Source: Adiantum capillus-veneris (taxonomy: Eukaryota; Streptophyta; Polypodiopsida; Polypodiales; Pteridaceae). From it: DNA of 64,000 nt. How positions within the stretch are numbered: position 1 is the stretch's first letter; the number at the start of each line of letters is the position of its first letter. The DNA is taken from positions 118,552,043-118,616,042 of the forward strand of contig CM043960.1 of the NCBI GenBank assembly GCA_014529385.2. The letters are read 5' to 3'. The notes under the pieces are model-generated. The model worked only from the letters and a program-made list of their open reading frames with translations, did no database searches and was not told the origin of the DNA. Positions 1 through 10,330 of the stretch are shown in pieces. The translations under genes and the position numbers were made by a program.

Positions 1-1228
1 ACCTTCTGTAGGCCAGGATGGTTGGAGACGTATGGAGAGGCCCTTGGTATCTATGATCTCTCGACTGATCAGAGAGCCAAGGCCTCCATACCCCACGCTA
101 TCATTCGAGCAGAGCTAGCTGCCCCTCCTATGGAGATTGAGGCGCTTACCAGATCAGTCTCCTTTTTGCACAGCTTATGGGATACTACTAGAGGCAGATA
201 TGCTAGACTGGCCCTTGAGTCTTCCAGACAGCTAGCTCTTCATGGGGACACTTCATGCTGGTATGCATAGATGACATCATGGTTTCAGACGCATGGCTTC
301 ACCATGGACAGGGCTGCCCCCTTTCCAGTACTCTCTTCAGGCACTCTCGATGTCTCTTACACGGGTGGAGATTACTAGACTCATTCATCAAGACCTGATC
401 CAGCTGGATACCAGGAGGACATGGATAGAGCCGCCACAGGAGTTGGGCACGAAGATGGCTTTCTATAGAGAGCATCTTCTCCACCTCATAGGAGATGGGT
501 TTGTGATTCGGCCCAGCTACATGGACACGCATATGTCTCATGGTTTAGGGTGTGCGATTTGTCAGATACGCACATCCTCACATCAGCTGGAGATAGAGAC
601 TGGTAGATTCAGAGGGATACCAGCAGACGGCAGGATATGCCACTTATGCCAGCTAGAGCCAGAGACAGATCTACATTACATATGTCATTGCACAGTGTAC
701 TATGCGATATGGGATTGTTTCCACTGCTTATTCAGAGAGGGTTTCGGTCCTTTCTCTAGGGTCGTGAGTTATGAGGATCAGAGATGTCTTGGGCTATATC
801 TACTTGAGCTACACAGATATAGAGACACTTTACTGGAGAGAGCTAGAGCGAGACAATCCCAGAGACAAATTACACGTTTCTTTTTACTAGGTATGGGACA
901 ACCAGAGGAGCAGCCATCACTGCAGAGCTCGGCCCACTCTCATTCGACCACTACCAATATTCTCATTGACCGAGCATTGGAGCTACGGAGATCCAGACGG
1001 CCATGATTGAGGAGAGGGGCTACAAAGCATCGATGGAGACTACAGCAAAGGATTCGAGCCATACTCTTTCGACATCCGGAGTGCAGATGAGGATGGATTC
1101 TAGTAGTAGTATCTTTGTTCTAGTTCTTTTGTACCCAGACATGGTATCAGATTCACTATTTTGTAACAGATTGGCCTCATAGGTCATTTTGGCCTTTTGA
1201 AGACGTTAATATAAGATTTCATTTCATT

Positions 1229-1233
<5 letters not shown>
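1..1233 (+). mobile_element. 3' end of a non-LTR (LINE) retrotransposon
   Basis: The window opens inside a LINE. It contains the last part of the ORF2 protein, then about 230 bases of 3' UTR with the T-rich, TTTCATTT-type tail common in plant LINEs. A perfect CT microsatellite starts directly at the tail. The 5' part lies outside the window, so neither element length nor a target-site duplication can be given. Confidence 0.7.
22..1006 (+). pseudogene. LINE ORF2 C-terminal part (zf-RVT-like), broken
   Basis: Two overlapping frames encode the region after the reverse transcriptase. Codons from 22 to 270 (ALTRSVSFLHSLWDTTRGRY) end in a TAG. The frame then moves by one base near 310 and continues to 1006. 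The second part carries a Cys/His cluster (CAIC about 556, CHLC..E.DLHYICHC about 640-690), which fits the zinc-binding domain at the C terminus of plant LINE pol proteins. Reverse transcriptase motifs are not in the window. The TAG at 268 would read CAG before a C-to-T change. With a stop and a frameshift it is not functional. The LINE assignment is good; the exact clade cannot be told. Confidence 0.65.

Positions 1234-1312
<79 letters not shown>
1234..1312. repeat. (CT)n microsatellite, about 39 units
   Basis: An uninterrupted TC/CT dinucleotide tract begins where the LINE tail ends. It may have grown from the tail of the inserted LINE. Confidence 0.95.
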
Positions 1313-1318
<6 letters not shown>

Positions 1319-1834
1319 TCTGCTTAGTACTACATCTCTGAGCTATTATGCAATAAATTTCATTTAATTAAAGCTCTTATTAGAGATTGAGTGTATAACT
1401 CTGTTACGCCCTTGTTATGCCTTACTGGTGTATGGGGGTCTTACAGGTTATGTGGCTGGCAGCTAGATGCACACGTAGGAGGATGTTGGCGGAGAAAAAC
1501 AACAATATAAGAATAATAAAGAGTTCGTTTGAAGCACAGGAGGACAGGAGAGGAAGTGCAAAGCTTACACACAAATCAAAGGCAAAGAAAGAGCAGAGAA
1601 GGAAAGGTCAAAAGGAGGTGTAGATGAGCTAGGCAAATATAGAGGTGCGAAGTTCGCTATCCGTTTTCGCTAGTGGAGTTTCACAATTGTAAACGAGGAG
1701 GATTAACAAGTAAAGATGAACAGTTTTGGATGCCAACCCTTGTGGTAGCAGCTGAGGTCTCAGGCATTTCGGTGAACATATATTGGCTATATGGCTGGGA
1801 CACAAGGAACGGACACACATGAAGGGGACCTGAG

Positions 1835-2154
1835 GTAGTGTGTAATTTAGGCAAAATAGGCTGGTGAATGGGTGGAAACCTGTTAGTGTGATCTTTATAT
1901 AGCATGATGTAAGCTTAGCAAGCTTCTCCCCTGCTTAGAGCAGCTGTCCCGGGAGAATTCTTCGTTGTTTTGGTGGATTCAAAGCGGCACACCACAATGT
2001 TATCTGAGCAAAGAGTGTGTAGTTTAAGCAAAACAGCTGGCACGCGGGTGGAAACTTATTGGTGTGATCTTTAAATATCATGTTTGTGAGTTTATAAATC
2101 TGTTGCTCTGCTCAGAGCAGCTTATATGAGCATTCTTTGTTGTGTTGGTGGATG
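1835..2154 (+). repeat. Diverged tandem duplication, period about 175 bp
   Basis: Copy A (about 1835-1980) and copy B (about 2010-2154) share an ordered series of blocks: GTGTGTA.TTTA.GCAAAA, GGGTGGAAAC, GTGTGATCTTTA, TGCT.AGAGCAGCT and a final GTTGGTGGAT-type block. Divergence looks like 20-25 percent. The pair sits just upstream of the long ORF at 2567, so it may lie in that gene's promoter or 5' UTR. Confidence 0.75.
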
Positions 2155-2566
2155 CCTTTTTTAACAGTTTTTGGTTCTTTCAGCCTCACCAACTTGTTCG
2201 GCTTTGACTACTGAATGACCTTCACTTTTGTGCAACAGGGTCTTTTCAAATTTTGGAGGAGAGCACTGGGAGGCGTTCGCATCTCCCACAAGAAGATCGA
2301 TGATTCTTTACAGTGATCAGCCTAATTGTCACCTCATATTGAAGTTTCTTCAGATCTTGGGTTAAGTTGTCTCTTAGAACACGAGCACAAGCTCACATAG
2401 CATGTAGGCGCACATTTTCCATACTGAGCTCTCCGCCCTTTCTCTTGTTTGTAAAATGACGTGGTGCTGAGCTGCAGCATTGTGCAGGTCTAGATTCATC
2501 AGATTAACCTTTATACAACACTTTTTGCATTGAATACAAACTCTTGGATTTGCAGGGAAGGAGTAA

Positions 2567-4351
2567 ATGGCAATGTTACCTACATCAGAAATGGATACAG
2601 ATGGGCAGCTTCCGGTGGACGAGAGGAGAATACCGAGCTCCATAAGATGCTTGAAAAGATATCCTGGGATCTCCATTAGTTTAGAACCAGATCCTCATTC
2701 AGGGGATCCAGAGGTGAAGATAATGGAGCTGCCTACAGGAACATCAATTACTCCGATATCATCGAAAAATTGTCAGCGACCATCTTTAGAGAGAATAGGC
2801 AGGCAGTTGCAGGTGACCGAGGGACTAAAATGTGCTCTGAATCCATTGGACTCTGCGGAGTCTAATGATAGTACGAGCGCCTCAAATATTTTAGAGTTTA
2901 GGGATGACCATGTTGGTGAAATGCACCATGCCGATGCTGCCACTTGTGCTATCGTAACCAAACCATTCAAAGAATTTCTCCAAAGATCAAGCCTTGCTCT
3001 TCATCATGAGGATAGGCCAGTCAAAGAGCCCTTTCAAAGGCCAAGCATGGGCATAAATATAGGGTTTAATCATGAGGATAAAGGAGACCTGGTCAGAGCA
3101 ATATCGCTGGCTAGAATGGGCGGTGCCAGCAGTATGCAAATGGTGAGCATTGGATTGAACACAGAAGAGCCAATCAGGCTTCCAAGAGAGGATAGTTTTG
3201 CAGTCCTGGCAAACGCAAGAGAGGAGCTAGCTAATCAGTCTATCCAGAAAGCCACGGTTGCCGAGAAATGTGTGGGTATACAGACGGATGTAACAATGGA
3301 GGATTTGCTTCATCAAGGAGACGACAAGAATGCTGCCGGATTTCCACCCAAGCTCAATAGCAGTATACCTGTGGAAGCAAGGGCAAGGGAACTTACTCCT
3401 GAGACATGGGAAGCAAGCCATAAGGTTAAAAAGTCAAATAATGTGGTCACAACGTCAGCATATGAACCTAGAGGTGGTTTATCAAAGACAGAATTGCTTT
3501 CTCAAGAAAAACAAGTGGATGGATCAGTGGATCTAATTGTTGATAGTGTGCTGCCGATGTGTGATACAAATGGAGACTTGCTTCCAGTTGACCTTGATAA
3601 GCATGACATTACACATGGGAGAGAATTTAAGATGCAGAGTTTTGATACGCCAGCTAGTATCGTGATCAACCAGTTGATGCCGCTAAACAATGCCATCAAA
3701 GAGAGAGAGGTTGTTCTAGCAGATCATAAAAGTAAGAATGAACCACAGGATTTCTTGGCCTGCCAGTTTAGTGAGAGCTCACTGGAAGTGGGATGTACAA
3801 AAGGACCCAAAAAGGAGGAGAGTTTGTTAGCAATACCTAAAGTCGGTGATTCAACTGAGGGTTTCGAAGCAATGTCATCAAGTGATCTTATTTATCATCA
3901 CCTAGTAGTAACAAAATTATCGAACAGAAAAGCTCACAATGACGAGCGGCCTCTTGTGCAACGAGAGGCTAAGGTTTTCGGACTGACCCCTGCATTGTTG
4001 GATTTCTTAAACGTACAAGAGCCAAAACATGCGGAAATGAGCAAAACCTTGAGCCTATTGTCGGTTCATCACATGAATATCGAACCGTACAACCAGAATG
4101 TGATCAAGCCTTGTGTGGCTTGGACTTGTACAAGTAGTAAGGGGGCCAACTCAATGCAGTGCCCTCCCACAGATCCTCTAAGCAACTTTCAGTGCTGCCT
4201 CGGTGTCCTTGAGATGTCGCAAGAAGTGGAGCTTCTTTGGACTCAAATCAAGAATCGCTGCTATCTTTTGGTATTGCAGATTTGCTTATTCCTCTTCGTG
4301 CTTTTTTGGGGGGGCCTTGCTGAGGTGCTTGTCACTCCTCCCCCAACTTGA
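2567..4351 (+). CDS. Hypothetical 594-aa protein with KASH-like C-terminal tail
   Basis: This is the longest uninterrupted reading frame in the window outside the retroelements, and probably a host gene exon. The ATG at 2567 lies just after an in-frame TAA and 11 bases after a TTTGCAG that looks like a 3' splice site, so a 5' UTR intron is likely. Residues 1 to about 560 are hydrophilic and acidic, with no domain I recognise. There is a weak internal repeat around residues 130-165 (KPFKEFLQRSS.. and KEPFQRPS..). The end is distinctive: about 20 hydrophobic residues (CYLLVLQICLFLFVLFW), a tail of about 13 residues, then PPPT and stop. A tail anchor plus terminal PPPx is the plan of KASH proteins, which bind SUN proteins in the nuclear envelope; plant members more often end in VPT. 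The hydrophobic end could instead be intron read-through. The function remains unknown. Confidence 0.5.
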   Translation: MAMLPTSEMDTDGQLPVDERRIPSSIRCLKRYPGISISLEPDPHSGDPEVKIMELPTGTSITPISSKNCQRPSLERIGRQLQVTEGLKCALNPLDSAESNDSTSASNILEFRDDHVGEMHHADAATCAIVTKPFKEFLQRSSLALHHEDRPVKEPFQRPSMGINIGFNHEDKGDLVRAISLARMGGASSMQMVSIGLNTEEPIRLPREDSFAVLANAREELANQSIQKATVAEKCVGIQTDVTMEDLLHQGDDKNAAGFPPKLNSSIPVEARARELTPETWEASHKVKKSNNVVTTSAYEPRGGLSKTELLSQEKQVDGSVDLIVDSVLPMCDTNGDLLPVDLDKHDITHGREFKMQSFDTPASIVINQLMPLNNAIKEREVVLADHKSKNEPQDFLACQFSESSLEVGCTKGPKKEESLLAIPKVGDSTEGFEAMSSSDLIYHHLVVTKLSNRKAHNDERPLVQREAKVFGLTPALLDFLNVQEPKHAEMSKTLSLLSVHHMNIEPYNQNVIKPCVAWTCTSSKGANSMQCPPTDPLSNFQCCLGVLEMSQEVELLWTQIKNRCYLLVLQICLFLFVLFWGGLAEVLVTPPPT

Positions 4352-4717
4352 CTGAATTGTTCAAAGCAGCTTTTCTCCCTCACAATTGCCATTCATCTCT
4401 TGTTGCACCATTCGAAATTCTAGAGGTGTGGCAATGGATCGTTCGCATGCATGGAGAGCACATGCAATATTGCCATCTACCCAGAGAGAGACAGAGATTG
4501 TATTATCGTCCTTGAAGGTCAAATATGACCTATGGGACCAAATGAAACATGTCTTATGCTCAACGGGATTTGTGACATTCTTCAGCCATATACATTCCAG
4601 GCATGTAAATAAATCAAGACCTCTGAACAAAGAGAGTGATGCAAGCATTCTAGAAGAGCTAAAATCAACATACCCTTGTTTTTCAAAAACTTTTAGCTTA
4701 AGGAGCAATAATATTGT
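4352..4717 (+). other. Probable 3' UTR or downstream exon
   Basis: An open frame without an ATG near its start runs from about 4370 to 4808 and follows a possible 3' splice site (AAAGCAG at 4363-4369). It could be a further exon, but its last part is the U6-derived sequence, so it is more likely chance or UTR. Confidence 0.25.
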
Positions 4718-4783
4718 TGATAAAATTCAGAGAAGATTAGCATGGCCCCTGCACAAGGATGACAAGAAATGGTCCAAATTTTT
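4718..4783 (+). pseudogene. U6: U6 snRNA copy, 5'-truncated with two internal deletions
   Basis: The sequence matches the spliceosomal U6 core: GATAAAATT, then CAGAGAAGATTAGCATGG, CCCCTGC, CAAGGATGACA and GAAATGGTCCAAATTTTT. Compared with plant U6 it lacks the 5' stem-loop, about 9 bases before CAGAGA (GGAACGATA), and about 11 bases after GATGACA. It also has one G-to-A change after CCCCTGC. The ACAGAGA box has lost its first A. I see no plant USE element or TATA box at the usual distance upstream. It is best read as a retroposed or deleted pseudogene and is not likely to splice. Protein ORFs drawn through it are artefacts. Confidence 0.85.
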
Positions 4784-4789
4784 ATTTCC

Positions 4790-5480
4790 AAAAAAGAAAA
4801 AGATATAGTTGATGACCTAATAATTTGTTGCTTAAAAGCTTTTAGCTTCCCTAATCAATAATTAATCGACTCTCGGGCACATAAGTAAAGCTTATGCTAG
4901 TAGCATTATGGCAAGGCAAATCAAGTGAATCATAAGTTTGCAGATACTGGGCAGGTTTACTATACAATTGAGCAATACTTTAAAATGTTGCTTTTGAATT
5001 GTAGGCAGCTTGAGCTGAAGTGACAATGCCACCAGTTTCCATATGCAGAAGACAAAGACCCGACCAATTTGGTGTTATGCCAATTTGCACAAAGTATTCC
5101 ATTTTTTAACATGCTTCTGAATTTTTCCCATAATATATGCACATGCAAGCTGATTGACTGCAATAGTTTTCCAAAAAGATGTGTGAATGTACACTGGGAG
5201 ACACACACACATTCTATGTTTGACATAATCCTATAAAGGGCACCAAATCCGAGAAAATATAAGCACAGTAGAGTTCAAGGGCATCATTAGCATGTGACCA
5301 ATGCATTAATGCTGCCCAGAAATACTCAAGATCAATGAAATATTTATCATGCATCTAACTTAATCGCCAATGTTGGTGAGAAGTGAGTGAATTGCAGGCT
5401 GAATTTAGTGAGAATGGAAGCCATGCTCAACCACAAGAAGTTTTGGACAGATTCTCACAATAATTCTCACATTGTGACTT
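4790..5480. other. No gene seen
   Basis: AT-rich sequence without credible ORF, repeat or RNA. Short ORFs on both strands look random. Confidence 0.5.
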
Positions 5481-5490
5481 ACCTCAACGG

Positions 5491-5610
5491 TGAGGGAGGC
5501 ATCGCATACCTAGCTAGGTACGATTGGGGACAGGGGACCGCCGGCCCGGTGGGGGGGCCGGTGGTCCCTTGCTCCCAATCGTAACTAGCTAGGTATGTGG
5601 TGCCTCTCGA
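5491..5610. repeat. 120-bp imperfect foldback (hairpin)
   Basis: The arms at 5491-5546 and about 5551-5610 are reverse complements over about 55 bases. They share the core CATACCTAGCTAG.TACGATTGGG followed by GGGACC.CCGGCCC, with about eight mismatches and a very short G-rich loop. The GC-rich tip contrasts with AT-rich surroundings. It could be a small foldback element (MITE) or a microRNA/siRNA-type precursor. No clear target duplication is visible. Confidence 0.85.
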
Positions 5611-5611
5611 A

Positions 5612-7020
5612 CAAAAGCTCATGATGTTATGCAGTGTATGAAAAACACTGAAAAAGACTCCATTTTCCTACATGAGAAAAATTCTAAGTCTTCTTGTGAA
5701 CCAACAAAGTAAAAACTTGACTAAACCAATGAATCATTTGCTTGACACCAAATTATAAGTTAATACTTTCCTCTGCCTAATAATCCTATAACAAAGAGAA
5801 TTTGCTAGGCAAAATACAAAGCCAAACTTGTGGAGTTTATAATATAACAAATGCTACCTATCCCAAGGAATTATATTACCTTTACAACTTGAGCTGATTT
5901 TTATTATTTTTAGGTTGAATTTTCCATAGTTTAGGCAAAATTCTTCCTTTGGCTCTTTTTGTCGACCAACATTTTGGAACACTAAGGGACACGATGTAAT
6001 ATGAGAGACGCTTTTCCCGAGCGCTGCTTCATATCAACACCATCACTCATGTTTGTGTAGTGTGGAGACACCACCCTACACACATGTGCAACACATTAAG
6101 AACTTTCATCAAACCAATGCTTGCTTCCTTTTTCCATAATAGACATCATTTACATGAATGTCTTTGAGAAGCACCTTATCATTTTCCAGTAAGCATAGCC
6201 CAAGTAGCAAAAGAAAACTTTGTAGCATTATCCACACTTGCGCGCGCACACACACACATTCTATTCATGAAAATCACGAAGAACATAAGAAATATAATGA
6301 TTGAGTTCCAATGAAGATTGTGAATTATTCAAATGTCCCTAGAAGTTTTAGCATTAACCAATCACTAAGTTTATGAACAACCCAATAGCTACCCATAATT
6401 TAAACTATGAGGCAGATATGATTTAGAGAATATAATTTTTTTCCTTGATCCTTCGCACAAACAATTTGAGTCTTGCCCCTTGACACTAGACTTGTAGTGG
6501 GCCACAAAACTAGCTTGGGCCAATAAAGTGGCTCGTGCCACGATTCAGCCAGATTCCACTATTCTGAGCATAACTCTTGTATATGACATCAAAACTTTAT
6601 GCATGTGTCTACGTTTTGGAAGAAACCTTTGAGAGTCTTCTTTGAGCTAAAAAAATCAAATCTAAGAAATTCTTGCACATTGTACATACAACTGCAATCT
6701 ACCGTTCAACTAAAACTAGCACGAAATATTTTTGGTCTTTCGGTGCGTATCATAGGAGCTTGATACCCCTATCACATACATATAGAGGGATTTCACAAAG
6801 AAGTTAAAGGTTGCTCAAAATCTATTTGATCTACATTTGAGAAAATTTAGTAAACATTTTGTGCATATTGACAAATTAGTCATTAGAGATGGCCAAGGTT
6901 AATAGTAACATACTCTTGGCTAGAATACTCTACTTGGACTTTTGTTGCTCAAAAATAGAAACATCTTGTATGAGATGAAAATTTAGAACACCTACATAAA
7001 GTGGTTCAAGTATTAGATCA
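5612..7020. other. No gene seen
   Basis: AT-rich intergenic sequence with only small simple repeats, such as a GC/CA run near 6240. Confidence 0.5.
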
Positions 7021-7137
7021 AGGTTAAGTGTTCTTGTGGACATTTTGGTCTTCAACTTCAGCTTCTGTAAGTTTTTTATCCTTGTAAGGTTAAGTGTTCT
7101 TGTGGACATTTTGGTCTTCAGCTTCAGCTTCTGTAAG
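7021..7137 (+). repeat. Tandem duplication, 51-bp copies, 66-bp period
   Basis: The block beginning AGGTTAAGTGTTCTTGTGGA at 7021 is repeated at 7087 with one or two differences, so it is recent. A short word, CATCACATAGGGC, recurs three to four times just downstream (7285-7400). Confidence 0.85.
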
Positions 7138-7531
7138 ATCTTTCATGTTTACTAATTTGCTCTGTTTTTTCATTGATGTTTTCCTTTTTTTTTGGATTGT
7201 TTCTTTGATAAAATTTCATGGTCATGTGAAGAAAGATGGCTTTTGGCTCTCCTCCTCTTTGACTTTCTAAACCTCACTCATTTGCATCACATAGGGCCCA
7301 GTTCCATTTTTGTCATCCAATCATCAGTATCACATAGGGCACCTCCCATTTTTCAACATCATTCGTAAAGGACATACCATGCATCATCATCATCACATAG
7401 GGCACACACCATGCATCCTCATCATCTATTCAATCATGATTCTATTCTTGAAAACATAGAGTTGGCGTTGTATGTAGACTTTTACCAACTTACAACAATA
7501 GTTATTCATTGCCTAATTGGTCAGTTCAACA

Positions 7532-7534
<3 letters not shown>

Positions 7535-7608
<74 letters not shown>
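7535..7608. repeat. (CT)n microsatellite, 37 units
   Basis: A perfect CT tract ends 45 bases before a tRNA-Met primer-binding site, so it probably lies inside the 3' part of an LTR. Confidence 0.95.
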
Positions 7609-7610
<2 letters not shown>

Positions 7611-7653
7611 CATTTTCCCATTTCTCTATGCTTCTTCATCGTCGAATTTTACA

Positions 7654-7665
7654 TGGTATTAGAGC
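7654..7665 (+). other. Primer-binding site for initiator tRNA-Met (copia type)
   Basis: TGGTATTAGAGC has one mismatch to the plant copia consensus TGGTATCAGAGC. Copia gag sequence follows downstream on the same strand, which supports the call. The start of the LTR in front of it was not found. Confidence 0.7.
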
Positions 7666-8139
7666 CGTTCACTCGTTGATGGAGGGGAGGACTAGCACGC
7701 AAAGAAAACTAGCATTTTTATGGTGGCATTTTCTTCAATAGCGTTGTCTTTGTTGGCATTTTTTAGATCGGCATTCGTATGTTTGTGGTGAGCAAGGCGC
7801 TTTGACGAGTTCTAAGACTGCACTCAATAGGAAGTGCTCTAAATGAGCATTTTGAAACGCCAAGGGAAAAGGACCTGTTTTGTGAGGCATTTTGGTCAGT
7901 AGATGAAGCCAAATATAGGGGGCTACCATGTGTTTTTGAAACATGAAAAGAATTGCAATGCTTCAATTCCTTGAGGGAGGTTCCACATGCCCTTGGGCAC
8001 TTGAACTCTTTTTTCCTTAGAAAGGTAGTGGAGAGTTATTTTTTGATGTGGCTTGGGGATTAACCAACCATGAAATTCAAACGTGTGTGATGGCCCTAAA
8101 AGATCTCGTACACCTGCGAGATGGCACCCCAATGGTTGA

Positions 8140-8996
8140 GCATCGGTGATAACTATGCTCATTGGAAGTTGATCATTTGGCTCTAGTTTTCCCAAAAAGG
8201 CCTATGGGATATCGTTAATAGCTCAGGGGCGTGACCCACAAGGAACAACAGCAATAAGTCCATCCACCTTTTAAATGAGGAGTATCTCATGTCATGTGTT
8301 GATTGGGATGTGAGTAATGTGAATGTGATGTTAGCCACTGTGGAGTCACTCACGAACAAAATTTCTCTAGCCTTACAGACTTTGAAGATTTCTAGTGTGT
8401 GGTCTACTCTTGTTGGAATGTTTGATTGAGATTCTACGATGCGAGCGGTCATCCTCCTTGGATAGTTATTTTCCATCAAGTTTGAGACCGAAATTTCCAT
8501 GTAGTCTTTTCTAAAAAAGGCAAAGGTGATCCATGATAAACTCTCAATGCATTGACTAGTACTTAGTCAACTACATTGGTACTCACAAAATTGCATGAGG
8601 AGTACGATATGATATCAAGAACATTATGCTTGCAAATCACAAAGGAAAAGCTAGAATTTGATGATCTCAGCTCTTTCCTCATTAAGGAGGAAGTCATCTT
8701 AATCACTCTAAGAAAAAAAGAATTTTTTTGGCAAAGGTGGTGAAGCACTTGCTGATTTGGATACTAGAAAGAATTCCAAGGGTTGTTGTTATAGTTTTGA
8801 AAAGCGTGGTCATTTGTCTTGGGATTGCAAATCCAAAGGCAAGGACCGTTGTTACAGTTGTGAAAAGCATGGTCATTTGTCTTGGGATTGCAAACCCAAA
8901 GGCAAACGCAAAAGCTCAATAAAGGACAAAGGCAAAGGAAAACATGATGAGGTTAGCAATGATAATGATTTTGCAAAGGATGCCACTGTGGTATAG
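8140..8996 (+). pseudogene. Copia gag remnant with two zinc knuckles
   Basis: Around 8147-8220 the translated + strand reads DNYAHWKLII and QKGLWDIVN, the usual start of a plant copia Gag. Around 8600-8700 a second stretch reads YDMISRTLC..TKEKLEFDDL. Two tandem CCHC knuckles follow at 8785-8910: the first has lost its second Cys (CYSFEKRGHLSWDC), while the second is intact (CYSCEKHGHLSWDC). Both are followed by a K.KGK basic run. The frames are joined only across frameshifts, and no protease or later domain is recognisable after 9000. It is a dead gag whose duplicated knuckle may be an original feature of the family. Confidence 0.7.
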
Positions 8997-9000
8997 AATA

Positions 9001-9720
9001 CACTAGCAAAGGCTCCAATCTTCTAGTTGGGTGGCCATTGTCGCAAATTGCTTTAGCAAAAGAGAGAGACTTGTGAGCAACAAACAGGGGCAAAAGGAGC
9101 TCCATATACATTACTTGGACCCATGTGTCGGAGTTCAAGTTATTAGTGTTTGAACACGTGAGTTGCATTTCAAGGCACATGCATTTGGAAAGGATCCAAT
9201 GCAATGTATAAAAAACACTATGGATATGCAAACAATTCATTAGTGTCGGTTGGATTATGGATATGATGTGTTTTAAAAGTTCATTGTCTTGAAAATTTTG
9301 GATGTGATGTGTTCGTAGCTCACGAATGGGGAATTTGGATGTAGTGTGGTCTACAACCGTTCAATTTGACGCAACTAGTGTTCAAAATGGCATTCTTCTC
9401 AGGTGGGAGGTTGGTGGTAGAAAATCTGAGGTGTATATTCCGTGGAAGGTGCAATTGCTGGGGTGTCCATGGTAGCTTCTTCATCGACTTGGTTCTCCTA
9501 CATATGTCCTATGAGATGCAAAGAGGGTGTTAAAGCATCTTAAGTGAATAGCCCAATGTGTTCCTAGCTAGTTAATTGTCTTCAAGTATTTATTGTACTT
9601 ATTTGACATGTTTTTGGATAGGGAAATTTTTTTAGGGAGGCACTTAAGGTCCCTATGCTAATATATAAGTGGACCTTGAGCCCCCATTGTATTCAACCAT
9701 TAATTCAGTGAAACTCTCTC
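9001..9720 (+). other. Decayed downstream part of the copia remnant
   Basis: No open frame is left. From about 9558 the sequence looks like LTR U3/R (starts TGTTCCTAG, TATATAAG at 9661, ends in CTCTCTC). It may be a 3' LTR cut by the neighbouring 142-bp LTR, but I could not align it to a partner. Confidence 0.3.
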
Positions 9721-9862
9721 TGAAAGGGCATGGGGACTGAACATGCTAATCTTCACCCAGCCATGCCCTATATACACCCTTGGCCTGCTAAATATAGGGA
9801 CCCCCTTGACTGCATGTCCATCCTGGCCCTTGGCCGTGACTGGTCCTACCCTTGTCCTGACA
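9721..9862 (-). mobile_element. 142-bp LTR, minus strand (3' LTR)
   Basis: Read on the minus strand, this begins TGTCAGGACAAGG and ends GCCCTTTCA, with TG..CA ends. It matches 20879-21020 base for base except for a few changes. Directly upstream in its own direction (plus coordinates 9863-9875) is a purine run, AAGGGGGGGGG then TAA, the expected polypurine tract. It is therefore a 3' LTR with its internal region to the right. The neighbouring pentamers, CTCTC and TTACC, do not match. Confidence 0.75.
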
Positions 9863-10330
9863 TTACCCCCCCCCTTGGAGAAGTGTTTTCGTCCGCGAAA
9901 ACACAAGTGATGGTATCTTCATAAGAACACTAATGTTTTCTACCGTAACATCCCTCATGGATCCAATGGTTCATTTGAGCGAAACCCGGTTCAGTAGGAG
10001 GTTCAATGAAACCAAGAGTAACATCTTGGTTTTCTACATTGTTGTCCATTTGTAACCATCTGATGGTACCGGTTCCTATCCAAACATAGTATGTAGACTC
10101 CATTTACAACACTCATGAGCGTGGTAAACGAGTTTATCACAACAAAGATGTACCAAAAAGAGTACCTCTTGTCACTTTCCATGAAAGTAACTTGCTGACA
10201 TAACTCATCAGCCAAGTATAAGTCCTTGACTTGTTCCCAAATTTCATCACCAGTAAACAACCCCACCCTAACGAGTGTTCAAGGTTGAGAACCTGAGTTA
10301 TACATGAAGAGACTACGCCTAGTCGCAAAC
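9863..10330 (-). pseudogene. 3' end of internal region of the 142-bp-LTR element
   Basis: On the minus strand an open stretch ends in VFADENTSPRG just before the polypurine tract. Upstream, the frames at 10266-10003 encode DEIWEQVKDLYLADELCQQV and a hydrophobic run. No protein family is recognised. The position just before a PPT and LTR is the only evidence that this was the end of a retroelement polyprotein. Confidence 0.35.

Noticed and set aside
4386-4808. 140-codon plus-strand ORF ending in a Lys-rich stretch
   Set aside because: It starts at TTG, not ATG, and its last third is the U6-derived sequence, so the protein is not credible.
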